NCBI GenBank assembly: GCA_029582265.1
Contig: CM055816.1
Span: 39,068,466 to 39,132,465 of the forward strand
Source: Zoroaster sp. YZ-2022
Lineage: Eukaryota > Echinodermata > Asteroidea > Forcipulatida > Zoroasteridae
DNA length: 64,000 nucleotides
Reading direction: 5' to 3'
Part shown: one piece after another, positions 34,295 to 45,779 of the stretch
How the letters are laid out: each line of letters begins with the position of its first letter
How positions within the stretch are numbered: position 1 is the stretch's first letter
Made by a program: the position numbers and the translations under genes
The notes under the pieces: model-generated
What the model was told of the DNA's origin: nothing
The model's database searches: none
Seen by the model: only the letters and a program-made list of their open reading frames with translations

Positions 34295-35400
34295 GAACAT
34301 TAACTTCAACACTGTAACACGTTAACATTAGATCTCTTGAAAAATGTACATGTGAAAATCTGTGAAAATTTATTAAAAATAGGTGCTCCCCCTCGTGTTT
34401 CATAAAGTTATGTCATGGTAACTTCTTGAATTTTTCAATAATTTTTTCATAATTTGTTTTTGTTTCTCTAAGATAAAAGCACTTTGGACAAATTAATTTG
34501 GTCATTAGGCATGTGTCCCAACCAAATAAAAATGTTTGATAATATAAGAATCTAAACCAAAATAGAAGCTTCACTTTCACCATTTTTCCTGTCAAATATG
34601 TACAGTATGTAATCAGGGGTTTCACATAATTGCCAGGGGGCATTGTCATGATTGTGTTCATTATGTACACATGTACATCATGTTAATTCATTGTTATGTC
34701 TACCGATGGCAATGCAAATTAATATTGATCATGATACTCACCCAGAATCCACCATGTCCAGGTAGATGCTGCTAAGCACCTGTTTGTTCAGTCTATGCCT
34801 TTCTCCATAGTTGATCGATGGTCTATATATAACTTATAAGCATTTTCCCTAATTTTTGGCCCAGTGGTACTGGTAGTCATGTACCTTGACTCCCCCACAA
34901 TATTCATGACCGATGCAAAACAACAACACTGACATGACTGAGGACCCACACGAAATATAACTTCTTTGGCAAGCATCAAAACGCGAAACTAAATAGGTTT
35001 TTCTACAAATGTCTGTTCGTGCTAACAGTGTATGACTGTTAAGAATAATGTTATTTGTTCTACTTACAAAGATACTGTGACACAAAACCATGCAACAAAG
35101 ACAGTTCAATGATGGGATTGCACCGACGCGTCGCGACATCATGATATGAACTGCACGGCACTGTGTGATTTTCGGGTACAGCGCGAAGTGACACATTGCA
35201 GTGTCCCGGCTGCGAAATTGACACCAATTGAGAATACTAATGCACAGTAGTAATATGAAGGATTCCGAAAAATGCGTGGTGCGTCAATTGGGGAAAAGTG
35301 TAGGCTTTACGTTAATTATACGTTTCGTCGTCTGCGTTTTAGTTCGAAAAATGCCTCGAAAAACATCATTCCGTAATAGAAAAATGGCATCAAGTTGATT
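34295..35400. other. Spacer between the two large repeat copies
   Basis: No gene or repeat was recognised. A 115-codon minus-strand frame (34849-35196) lacks motifs. Confidence 0.4.
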
Positions 35401-35403
35401 TGG

Positions 35404-38400
35404 TTTCGTCAGCTTGTTATGTTCTGTTCATGTGTTAAGTTTGAAGGCTGTAAATGCTTAGCAAGGATGCCTTTGTTGCCGGACAGCCGCCACTGAGATG
35501 AAGAAGTAAAAAAAAACTTTAAAAAAACTAGAGCTTATGTGTTTGTTAGAACAAACACACGGTGTTCGAGTCAACTTCCGGTTCAATCAAATTATCATCG
35601 ATGATGTCAATATCATATTGTGCAAGGGTTTATCATCTTTTATAACAATATCAATTTCATATTCAAAAGACATATCAATTTTGCGTTAGAATGTGTTGAA
35701 TTTGAACTTATGAATTATGACCTCCTCATGATTATGAAAAAATAACAAATTTGTCAACTTATACATCAAATTGAAGCTATGAGATATGACCTTTTAAAAT
35801 TTGTAAAAAATCGTTACTTCGTGTGCCACTAATTGGACCATTGGCAAGCATTTATGGTAACCCATTTCACAAGAATTACAAGCTATTAATGTAAGGAATT
35901 CAATTGTTTTTTTTTCTTTTTTTTCTAATAGGTCATTTAGTTCTTGAGATATTGTCTGTTGAACTTGGAAATGTTGTGAGATTTAAGCAATACATTAGAA
36001 ATTAACAAGTGTGACTTGGAACACAATGTTTTTTATTTTAAATATTGACACTAGCCCAACACATGCTTTTCAAAACCATGCTAGATGATAAATCAACATT
36101 AAAAATCACTCATATGAAAATAGTTTGCCAGGGTTGTAGGTAGCCAGATCAACCTATTCAGCGTTATTATGGGCATAAAGTCACAAAGTTGATTTAGGAT
36201 AGAAGGGGACTACATGTATAGTAACTGGATTAAACTTGGCTACAAATTCAAAGAGTAGGAAGTGTGGGTTAAATTGTTTGGGGAGTTGGGGTTACTGAAG
36301 ACAATGAAGCATGGAAGACCATATAAATATTTCCCCTTTCCTTTCCTTCAGCTAATTGGCCTTTCATTAGAAAACAAGCTTATAACTACTACATGATAAA
36401 GTTGGAAGAAAGCTTGCATCCGTGCTTTCCATCTTCCACTGCCCCCCGCAGAAGAGTTTTTGTCAAAAAGTAAATGATTCCCAATTCAAACAAAATTAAA
36501 TGTAATTATATCCACTGGATCAAATCTGATAATTGGTTGCCCTTTTCACTTTGTTTATGGAAAAACCTTTCAATTTTATATTTAAATGAAGCCAACATTG
36601 GTATTTATCTCTTGGTATTAAGTCTTGGTATTTAATCTTTATTTATAATATACTTCACTTTCAGGTTAAGTTTATAACAAAAATATAATGATAAATTGAC
36701 AATGATAGTGACACTGTAATCAAGCATCTACTTATTGTGACATGCTTATAAACTGTCTTTGTTTTCACCTATACTGCAAATAATTAAAAAATAATGTATA
36801 CAATTTGAAAACAAATTCTACATTGATTTTTACATTTTCAAGGTTGTACACATGATTGGCAAAATGTCTGTAGCTGCATCCATACTACAGAATTACAACC
36901 TAAAGATCAGATGCCATTTTGTACATAAATTGTTAGACATTGAAATAATCAAAGAGTTGTATGGGTGCTTGTAAATTGCTAATAAAACATTGAAATACAT
37001 ATTTATTTTAACTGTCTGTTGGGTTTCATGACTTGACTTTTGTGGTTACACACTTCCCTCCCCCACAACCAATTGAAACCACTTTGTTGACCTGTTTAAC
37101 CTACTTGTAACCAATCTAGAAATGAGTGTACATGGTCTTACACATGTAACAAGTGAAATGACTTCAGTGTAAATGAACCCAACCATGATCCTTTGTTGAC
37201 GAGAAAACAGAATATATATCCACTGGATCAAATCTGATAATTGGTTTCCCTTTTCACTTTGTTTATGGAAAAACCTTTCAATTTTAGATTTAAATGAAGC
37301 CAACATTGGTATTTATCTCTTGGTATTAAGTCTTGTACAAAAATAAATTTAATCTTTATTTATAATATACTTTACTTTCAGGTTAAGTTTATAACAAAAA
37401 TATAATGATAAATTGACAATGATAGTGACACTGTAATCAAGCATCTCCTTATTGTGACATGCTTATAAACTGTCTTTGTTTTCACCTATACCGCATGGCA
37501 GGGGGGGGGGGGAGAATGTGTAAAAATGCTTGTTATATATACTGGTGGCCCTTCAAGCTTACATGCACATGCATACGCAACGCCGTAAAATATAATAGTG
37601 AGTGGAATAAATGGAAAACTTTTGGAGGGGAGCTCGAGTCTCCTGAGTCCCCATCCCTTGTACCACTGCCCTATACTCCTTGCCGAACTCCTCTGTAGAC
37701 AAGACTTGGGCTCAGATTTTGCTCTCTTTCCTGGCTCCTTTAAAAATAAAATAAAACATCAGCGGGCCCTTGGGGGGGGGCTCGAGCCCCCAAGCCCCCC
37801 CTTGGGTGCGCCACTGCTTTGTTGACCTGTTTAACCTACTTGTAACCAATCTAGAAATGAGTGTGCATGGTCTTACACATGTAACAAGTGAAATGACTTC
37901 AGTGTAAATGAACCCAACCATGATCCTTTGTTGACAAGAAAACGGAATCAATCTGCATTTATAATAAATGTACGCTCTGTATGTACGATTTCGTGACAGT
38001 TCAGAATGGGTGACATTCAGGGGTTGTCATTGGAATCGGTAATTTTGGAATAAAATGCCTGCCCCCTCCCCAAGTTCTTGGTGATGGCATGTACTGCCAC
38101 ATATTTGTTTTTTTAAATTCTTTGGTCTATCATTGCAGCACTAGGGAAGGGGAGGGGCAAACAAGTAATAAAAGTATAAGGGGCCCAAATTACCAATTCC
38201 ATTGACTGACGACTGGTGCTTCATTATGTCGAAAATCACACCCATCATCAATTCTGCACAGCTGAAGTTGCAAGATGTTTCTGTCCTATTTCTAAAAAAG
38301 ATTTAAGATTGAAAATAGGAGTAAGGGCTTAGATTTAAATAAATGTTTAACTGACATGGATTGGAAAGGTGGTTATCAGATACACCCCTTCTCTTGGACT

Positions 38401-38502
38401 GAAATGCCAGTACTGCGATAGCAAAAAATAACAAATTATACTAAACCTTAATTTTTGTAATAAACAACCATTAAAACTAAATGAAATGTTCATCATTGGT
38501 AT
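35404..38502 (+). repeat. Large direct repeat, copy B, with internal duplication and hAT insertion
   Basis: From 35526 it follows copy A. The preceding 120 bp (GGTTTCGTCAGCTTGTTATG ...) is absent from copy A but recurs at 45300-45415. Inside copy B the stretch from about 36500 (TATATCCACTGGATCAAATC) to 37210 is repeated at 37214-37948. The middle of that second unit is replaced by a poly-G hAT-like sequence at 37494-37817. Copy B is therefore a tandem duplication within a duplication. Confidence 0.85.
37494..37817. mobile_element. Poly-G hAT-like element, 5'-truncated copy
   Basis: From CATGGCAGGGGGGG to CTTGGGTGCGCCACTG it matches 39217-39533, the right part of the complete element at 38602-39533, almost base for base. 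The left terminal repeat is missing. The open frames 37459-37698 and 39217-39411 are the same chance frame in the two copies. Confidence 0.8.
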
Positions 38503-38601
38503 GAAGACCCCTTCTCAAACGATCTGTTAACGTAAGACGTTAAACCACACCATCGTGTAGCCTAGAAACTGAAGATTGTTGATGACTTGAACAGTTACGA
38601 T

Positions 38602-39533
38602 CAGTGGTGCACCCAGGATTTGATTGGGGGGGGGGGGGGCTCAAAATATTTTTATTTGAAATCCAATATGGGGGAGAGACATGGCTGACCCAAACCATAA
38701 CCGCTGGCGCGGCTGCAGCCATGTCCCTAGTCGTGCTCGTCAGTGAACCTACGGCACATGTTAAATGTTTCCTGGTGGTTTCTAGTCATAAAAAGAAGAC
38801 ATTATGGCGTGATTCGGACTCGTAGGGTTTTACCTTCCATATAATTTCCTCCTCTTGATGTAAAGAACTTGAGCTTGTTTCGTCTGCAAGATTTCTATAG
38901 TTAAATACTTTCATTGCGTGGACGTAAAGTTTGTGATCATTCCGGGCGGAGCTAAATGTTTTCAAACACGAATTTGGCAAAAACCAAATCCCAATATTAT
39001 CCAATCGGTGTTTGCTAAAAGAGTGTCACATAATCTTTGTAAATTAAAACCCAATCCTGGGCCATTGTGTACAAACTGGAAAGGAGTTGATTATAATGCG
39101 GGCGTGTTTAAATTTTACGAGTAACCTCAACGACAGTCAACGACCTCAACAAGAGAAACGGACAACAGAAAATGAAAATAAAATTAAGTAAAGCTGCTCC
39201 CTGATCAGGGTGCACCATGGCAGGGGAAATGTGTAAAAATGCTTGTTATATATACTGGTGGCCCTTCAAGCTTACATGCACATGCATACGCAACGCCGTA
39301 AAATATAATAGTGAGTGGAATAAATGGAAAACTTTTGGAGGGGAGCTTGAGTCTCCTGAGTCCCCATCCCTTGTACCACTGCCCTATACTCCTTGCCGAA
39401 CTCCTCTGTAGACAAGACTTGGGCTCAGATTTTGCTCTCTTTCCTGGCTCCTTTAAAAAAAAAAAAAAAACACATCAGCGGGCCCTTGGGGGGGGCTCAA
39501 GCCCCCCAAGCCCCCCCCTTGGGTGCGCCACTG
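38602..39533. mobile_element. Complete 932-bp hAT-type element with perfect 8-bp target duplication
   Basis: The left end CAGTGGTGCACCCAGG and the right end CTTGGGTGCGCCACTG are inverted repeats. GTTACGAT flanks both sides (38594-38601 and 39534-39541) without mismatch. G runs occur inside the left end and C runs inside the right end. No transposase is encoded, so it is non-autonomous. The internal word GGGTGCACCATGGCAGGGG at 39209 looks like a second, internal tip, suggesting a composite origin. Confidence 0.9.
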
Positions 39534-39544
39534 GTTACGATACT

Positions 39545-40520
39545 GCATTTGGATGTGGTGTCAACGCCGTGTCGGGGTGCTGTAGGCTGGAACTGAGCCA
39601 TGATACATCGGAGTCAACATGCTGTAAAAAATAAGTTAAGTTTTATAAGTACATGGAATAAAGTATTTGAAATTTCAGAGAAGTTCTAATTTATGTGAAT
39701 GGGGAAAATAGTGTATAATTTTGGAGTAGCTGGACGATTGAAATTGAAAAGGGCATTGGTTTGTTTTCAAAATTGCACACAATTATTCTTGACAATGTAA
39801 TACATTAAAGAAATGTTCTCGCACGAAACTCACATCAAAAGAGAAAGGTATTTAAGGAAATTGCCGAATCTCATATAGTGATACTCATAGTTTCATGTGA
39901 TTGTGAGAGATGTCTGAGAGAGGCCTCAGGGAGCAGGACCTACAAGTACATGTATTGTGTCATGAATATTGTGCATTTTTCCTGTGAAATAATTGTCTAT
40001 GTAAGTTGATTTGTATCTGAGAAGGGTAAACAATTAAGGAAAAGTGCAGTAAACAATCACTAGGCTACTTATGTAATTTGTGCACAAACTGAAGATTTTT
40101 GGAGAAAACAAAAATTACAAAATATGGCATACAATTTCTACTGAAAAATTGCCATAACCTTAACTGAATTTTCCTATCCTTATTCTAAATACATTTTGGT
40201 GACATCATTCTGTTCATATTTTGTTAGAAAGGCATACTGAACGGCCGTCGCGTCATCTCAATTCGTACATTGGCGCAATCGACTATCCTGCAACATGGAC
40301 GAACAAGAAAACGTACTGAAAATGTTAATTAAGCTCACGACATTCGGAGAGTGTTCAAGCCTCAGTCCTGGCTGCTTTATTCAACAGAGTCCAACAACCG
40401 CTGGCCGCTGTTGTTTCCTTCTCAAGTTTTGTCAGCAACACTTCCACTGTAAAGAAAAATATCCGGAAAATAAACTTAATAAAAATAATCTTGGTATTAA
40501 ACTCAAACGCAATTATCTTA
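39545..40520. other. Intergenic DNA, no gene supported
   Basis: An ATG-initiated frame of 83 codons (40295-40546) begins MDEQENVLKMLIKL, but it runs into the tRNA-like repeat unit and has no recognisable domain. Confidence 0.35.
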
Positions 40521-40524
40521 AGCG

Positions 40525-40804
40525 CAGCAAGTGGTCTAGTGGATGAAACTCTTGACTTGTAAGTAGGAGGTCCTAAGTTCAAACCCAGTTTTTTTAATTT
40601 TTATTCTGACTGATGTCATTCTAAGGTTTATATTATCTAACGTTTATAATTAAACTCAAACACAAATGTCCCAGAGACAGCACGTGGTCTAGTGGATGCT
40701 TCTCTTGACTTGTAAGCAGGAGGTACTAGGTTCAAACCTAGTGTAAGTCTTTTTGTTTTACTCGGACCGATGTCATTCTAAGGTTTATAATTAAACTCGA
40801 ACGC
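40525..40804 (+). repeat. tRNA-Thr-like tandem repeat, units 1-2
   Basis: Each unit carries a tRNA-like core: GTGGTCTAGTGGAT as an A box, CTTGACTTGTAAGCAGGAGG resembling the anticodon arm of tRNA-Thr(UGT), and GGTTCAAACCCAGT as a B box. A linker with TTATTCTGACTGATGTCATT and TATAATTAAACTCAAACGCA follows. Cores start at about 40525 and 40678 (period about 155 bp). The array is cut at 40804-40806 by the truncated Rep copy and resumes at 42189. The cores lack complementary acceptor stems, so they are not working tRNA genes. Confidence 0.8.
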
Positions 40805-40805
40805 A

Positions 40806-41335
40806 ACTCTCGGGGAGGCCTGAGCGGTTCTGGGGGGCAAAGCGTTCGCCAAGTCTGGATGGCCTTCAGATTGAACAAATGCCACGTCTTCTTTCGTCAC
40901 ATATTTCCATGCACTGTAGTAGTTACAGTGAGTGGAGGAAAAGTGAAGCCGGATACCGTTCTCTTGTTCCAAAAAATTCCGGACCTGCACCCATCGCCGA
41001 CGCTGGTGAAGTTTCACCGCCATGTGGTAGTGTAAAGCTCCATCCAAATGTGTCTCTTGTGCACATACCCACTGGAGCACTTCTGCGGCACTCCCCGAAG
41101 ATTGGAAGGCATGCAGTACCACGTCTGCAAACTCCTCTCGAGATGAAATTAGGGCCTCATTTGCTCTACTGTACGTGATTAAGTAGACTTGTCTTATTTG
41201 ACGGGGTGTAAGGGAACGGTCGTCCTGAACACCAGCACCTTCCATCTTGGCCGAATAGGAGAAAGACAGTGGACAGAGCAACTGAAATTCGTCCCATTTA
41301 ACCCCTTGCGTACAGTTGACGGAATTTCCAGCTGC
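40806..41335 (-). pseudogene. Truncated Rep protein, HUH endonuclease half (copy 1)
   Basis: Read leftward from an ATG at about 41244 (CAAGATGGAAGG, the same context as copy 2), this encodes a replication-initiator-type HUH endonuclease domain of about 135 residues. Motif I is VYLITYSRA, motif II LHYHMAVKL (the metal-binding HUH histidines) and motif III KYVTKED (the nicking tyrosine and lysine). Residues match copy 2 at 60493 almost throughout. The gene stops after ALPPRTAQAS at about 40806, where sequence switches to the tRNA-like linker; the helicase half is absent. The frame is intact up to the truncation. It could not act as a full replication initiator. Confidence 0.82.
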
Positions 41336-41367
41336 ATTTGCTGAGAATTCGTCTTGAATATAAATCT

Positions 41368-41791
41368 TCAAGAAGGCTGATCGTTTGGTGAAACATATTG
41401 TTCTTGAAATGGAATATTATATAATAGATTGGGCTTTCGAGAACATTCTGAATACAGCCTTTTTGTGAGATTTCTGAACACCGGCCTTTCAATTACGCAA
41501 TGTGGGGACTTCACATGCGATGGATAGGGTATGCCCGGTTTAGCTTGCCCGCTTATTTTCAGTCTATACGCTTGGCTGAACAGCGGAGTTGCGCACGTGT
41601 AAAAGGAGGGATGATGATGATGCCAGTGATGTAGGTGACGCTGGACGTCATCCTCATCCTCATTATCCTCATCATCTCCGTCACTCTCCTCCTCAAATTC
41701 AAAATCATCATCCAATAGCACCATCATGACATGATGATTTGTGGCATTGAGAGCACTCATACTATTTCAGTGATAACATATTTCTGTCTTT
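41368..41791 (-). CDS. Acidic/His-rich upstream ORF of Rep element, copy 1
   Basis: An ATG at 41760 opens a 130-codon frame beginning MSALNATNHHVMMVLLDD. An acidic tract (EEESDGDDEDNEDEDD) follows, then HLHHWHHHH, and then a neutral segment with ISGQAKPGIPYPSHV. The same order and spelling occurs at 59907 upstream of the second Rep copy, where the frame is broken. Amino-acid-level similarity persists across both, and this copy is uninterrupted. It may be a separate small protein or the N-terminal exon of the Rep gene. It has no known domain; acid plus histidine runs suggest a disordered or metal- or nucleic-acid-associated region, which is inference. Homology with copy 2 ends sharply at 41791 (AAAGACAG on the minus strand). 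Confidence 0.5.
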
Positions 41792-41830
41792 GCCAGGCAG
41801 GCCGGCCAGCCAGGCAGGCCGGCCAGCCAG
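41790..41830 (+). repeat. Short GGCCGGCCAGCCAGGCA tandem repeat
   Basis: Two to three copies of GGCCGGCCAGCCAGGCA abut the 5' end of the Rep copy 1 homology. Confidence 0.85.
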
Positions 41831-41865
41831 GCAAGCTGAGGGGAAAAAAACTAAACTCTAGACTC

Positions 41866-41952
41866 GGTACCACGATGGGTCTTGAACCCATCTGGGGAAT
41901 CTTGGGTTTCTATCTCACGGTGGGTTAACCAGTTGAGCCAATTGGTCGCCAA
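41866..41952 (-). repeat. Isolated tRNA-like sequence (tRNA-derived repeat)
   Basis: Minus strand: GGCGACCAATTGGCTCAACT GGTTAACC works as an A box and GGGTTCAAGACCC as a B box about 40 bp later. It is not of the tRNA-Thr-like type of the neighbouring array. No acceptor stem is convincing, so it is a tRNA-derived repeat and not a tRNA gene. Confidence 0.5.
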
Positions 41953-42139
41953 CCACCACCCCAAAATTTCTAATTGATAAACCTCAAAGTCTATACTTGG
42001 GGAAATTTAGCACCCTCTATCTGGAAGTCAGCTCATGGGATATGGACTTAAAAGAAATAACAGTAATCATATGCTTACTTACTGATATAAACACTAGATT
42101 AAGAAAGAGTCTATAATTATGACACTAGTGTTAACACAT

Positions 42140-42725
42140 TAAATAAAAAAGAGGTATATAATTAAACTCAAATACAACTATTTCCAGCACAGCAAGTGGT
42201 CTAATGGATAAGACTCTTGACTAATAAGTGGGAGATCTTGAGTTCAAGCCCAGTGTTTTTTATTTTTATTCTGACTGATTCTAAGGTTTATATCTAAGGT
42301 TTATAATTAAACTCAAACGCATATGTCCCAACGACAGCAAGTGGTCTAGTGGATACTAATGTTAACTTGTAAGCAGGAGGTCCTAGGTTCAAACCCAGTG
42401 TATGTCTTCTTTTTTTACTCGGACTGATGTCATTCTAATTAATTAAACTCAAACGCCATTATCTTAAGCGGAGCTAGTGGTCTAGTGGATAAGACTATTG
42501 ACTTGTAAATAGGAGGTCATAAGTTCGAGCCCAGGCTGTCCTAGGTTCGAGTCTAGTGTTTTTTATTTTTATTCTGACTGATGTCATTCTAATGTTTATG
42601 TCTAAGGGTTATAAATAAACTCAAATACAAATGTCCATAGGACAGAAAGTGGTCTATTGGTAACACTCTTGGCTTATAAGTAGGAGGTCCTGAGTTTAAT
42701 CCCAGTGTTTTTTAATTTTTATTCT
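42140..42725 (+). repeat. tRNA-Thr-like tandem repeat, units 3-6
   Basis: This continues the array of 40525-40804. Cores lie at about 42189, 42334, 42466 and 42640, each with GTGGTCTAGTGGATAAGACT-like A boxes and TTCAAACCCAGTG-like B boxes and the same linker words (TTTTTATTCTGACTGATGTC, TATAATTAAACTCAAACGCA). Unit lengths vary from about 130 to 175 bp. Confidence 0.85.
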
Positions 42726-42894
42726 GACTGACGTCATTCTAAAGTCCCAATTTCAAGCCCAGTGATTTTTTTTATATTCTGACTTAGCAGCTCTATGAAA
42801 TTAAACCCAGACCCAATTGTAGCCCGTATAATTATGTGAAAAATATGATTTAATACAAATACCATACTAATTTGTACTTGATGTGAGATACTAA

Positions 42895-44115
42895 TTGGAG
42901 GGGTAGAGGCGGGGCCAGGTTAAGTGACCTGTGGGCCCTACTTTCATCAATGCCCAAAAATTCCCCTCCACCAGCAATACTAATTATACACTTGGGTACA
43001 AACGACCTCATTGCTATGGAGGTTTATTCAGTTCACCAGTTAATTTCTATTTTCATGGAGTGGGTTCGCGCTCAGTTTCCACATACTCTTGTTTTCTGGT
43101 CTGAAATTTTGCCGCGGGTTTTTTATTTTGGCGCTCATTCTCAGAAAAGCATGGAGCAGCAGCGTAAAAAGATCAATAGGTGGATGCGCACTTGCTGCCA
43201 GCAAAATGGGTGCATGGTTTTGCGGCACCCACAGTTCATTTGGTCAGATTTGTCACTCCATAGGTTTGATGGTGTCCATCTCTCGGAAGCTGGCAATGCT
43301 GGTTTTTGTGATAATTTCACTGATTGTATTAATACTCTTTAATTTTTGCCTGTGAGTTTGCGGTTTGGGGTTCTGTCAATTTTCTTGGGGCGCGCGTTGC
43401 GCGTTTGGCAATTTTTTGCAGAAAATGACAGAAAAATATTTGAAGTATTATAATTTAATTTTGTAGGTCAAATTGTATCAAGTAATTTCTACTTGTAAAG
43501 GCCAAGGTTATGTAATTTTACTACGATAGTGCCTTCCGGGTTTCGGTCGGGCTATCTTAACTGTCCCCCTCGTTTTCCAACTTCGGGAATTTCTGATGTG
43601 TTAGTAGGACTGGGTTACACTTTATCTTTGTTAATTAACGGTAAAGTTAGATTTAGGGTGCCCGGCGGTTCCTTCGGGGCCATCCTTTCCCCCTCGTTTT
43701 CCAACTTGGGGAATAACAATTTGTGTATGTTTTTAAAATACTTCATTGATAGGTGCACTGTGTGCATAGTTGGATGGTTAAGGCAAGGTGCGTTGACAGG
43801 TTGTTCACTTGTGTTTTATGTTGGTAAGGACATGGTTGTCCTTGTGGTGGCCACATGCGATTATGAACGAATGGTTCATAAATTTATGTTGGATGGACGT
43901 GGTAGTCCATCTGTTACATGTATGTCCTGTGCGTTTGTCCAAGCCGGGTTGCCCTGTGTCCGGTATCCGGCTCCTTGCCATTTTCAAAATTATTGTCTAT
44001 TTGGTGTTATTATATTTGATGTTTAATTTGCAGGTTTGCATTTAAATAAATTGCAATGTCAAGCTGTGGCGAGAAGTCAAATAGTTGGTCATTGCCCCTG
44101 TTTGTTGTCTGAGTA
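42895..44115 (+). pseudogene. Ngaro/DIRS-type retrotransposon fragment with SGNH hydrolase domain
   Basis: Frame 42950-43342 encodes 130 residues with LIIHLGTNDLI near the start (block III of SGNH esterases, GxND) and FDGVHLSEAGNAGF near the end (block V, the catalytic Asp and His as DxxH). Such a hydrolase domain accompanies tyrosine-recombinase retrotransposons of the Ngaro group. The block with the catalytic serine and the whole gag, RT and recombinase are missing. Downstream, two copies of CCCCCTCGTTTTCCAACTT, at about 43566 and 43690, fit the split direct repeats at Ngaro ends. The long frame 43529-44026 lies over these repeats and is not a gene. Confidence 0.65.
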
Positions 44116-44119
44116 TAAT

Positions 44120-45295
44120 AACAAAACAACAAATGTTGGCAGATTGAGGTTAACCTAGCTCAGAAAAAACAGGATGCCCCTATGACAATTTTGTGGCTAC
44201 TACTAGCAGACTAATCAAGTAAAAGCACCTCTTTAGGTTGAGTTAGGGATATATTTCGCTGACATGAAGAACATGCAGAGTTGCAGAAGGGACAACAACA
44301 AACGAACATGTATATATTTACACAATGAAGCATTTTGCAACGGATGCCCTTTTGACTTTGACTGCATGGCACAGTTTTTAAACTTTTTTTTCTGGACAAT
44401 ATAGCATCTATCCATGCTCAGTCATTATCCTTAGTTAAAATGCAAACTTAAAATCATGTAGGTACACTGCAAAAACAGGGAAAGAGTAGACTCAATATAG
44501 TTTTCACGAAATAGATGCAGTACTACAGTTTCGTCCGTCACGAACCTCCATTGGATTGTGCATGCGATAATTATGTCTACGATAGGCCTACTTTACAAAC
44601 GCACATTCTAGGCTAATATACCTCTAAATAATGTCTACTTACCTATTAATAATGCAATTATATTTTCCTCTTTCTCGGTAAACCAGTTTAGTTTCTTGTA
44701 TTTTGCTTTGGAGTTAAAAAGAACGGCAAAATTCCTCAGTATTTTTTTCATGTAACCGAGAATTAAATGGCCGCCGCCGTGATAAAATGTCACGTGATCA
44801 CTGATACGCAATGTGATTGGAGATTGCCTCGACAGATTGCCTCAAAGTAGAAAGCCAGTCTACTCATTGCCACTGGATTGCGTGAAATGCCACACAGGGC
44901 AATCTCCGAGCAATCCGAGTCATTGCCAGCAAGTTTTATTGCCTGAAAATTGCCCGAAAATTGCCCCGTGTGACAAGGCCTTTACGTTGTAGGCCTATAT
45001 TAAACTCTGTGTATTGCTGTGTGTACGTATTCTGTGCACGCGCGATATGGGCTATTCGTACATACAGGGAATAGTAATTCAGCATATTCTTTCACTTAAC
45101 CTTCCGGTTTCGACCGGATGGAAAGGTCAGATTGGGGTCACGTCTGAAAACGAAAAATCACATAATTCAAGTTCTTTCAGATGATGCAAAGATTGTGAAA
45201 ATATCTTTTGTGGTTCATGAGATATAATATTTTGAAATATTAAACTTTGATTTAGCGTAATTCGACACCTGATGACGTAATCATGACGTCACAGC
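44120..45295. other. Intergenic DNA, no gene supported
   Basis: Segment 44800-44990 is an interspersed repeat (GATTGCCTCGACAGATTGCC, GTGTGACAAGGCCTTTA) whose ending resembles the AAAGGCCTTTTCACAC element at 24430. A CACGTG motif and a GCCGCCGCC patch lie near 44770-44800. No frame carries a motif. Confidence 0.4.
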
Positions 45296-45299
45296 CAAC

Positions 45300-45515
45300 G
45301 GTTTCGTCAGCTTGATATGTTCTGTTCATGTGTTAACTTTGAAGGCTGTAAATGTTTAGCAAGGATGCCTTTGTTGCCGGACAAGCGCCACTGAGATGGA
45401 GAAGTAAAAAAAAAAACAGTACAAAAACAATGTGTTCGCGCTGCGCGCTCGAACACCTAAAAAACAGTACAAAAACAATAGGTGTTCGCGCTACGCGCTC
45501 GAACACCTAATAACT
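45300..45515 (+). repeat. Repeat tail with two tandem GGTGTTCG...CGAACACCTAA hairpins
   Basis: GTTTCGTCAGCTTGATATGT through GGAGAAGTAAAAAAAA matches 35404-35515. It is followed by two hairpins, at about 45431-45460 and 45480-45510, 49 bp apart, each ending in CACCTAA and separated by an AACAGTACAAAAACAAT repeat. The same hairpin is at 7218. Confidence 0.75.
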
Positions 45516-45779
45516 TGCATTTAAATACACTCCTTTTTAACATAAGGCCAAATATTTGAAGGGGTCGGTCGGTCGGGATTTTTTTTTGTTTTTCTTTCCT
45601 TGACTGTCATTTTAAGATTGAAATGCATTGGAACTGAAACCACATACCATGTTTTTCATTTGTATACCTATCAGCAAGGAATTTTGCTTCAGAATAAAAG
45701 TATCCCAAGCATTTTTGTTGTACTTTTCGCTGTGATTGACACAGCAAATTCATCCATATTGTGTGCAATGCTCAACATG

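Noticed and set aside
43529..44026. Plus-strand frame of 165 codons
   Set aside because: It runs over the terminal repeats of the Ngaro-type fragment, including two copies of CCCCCTCGTTTTCCAACTT, and shows no domain.
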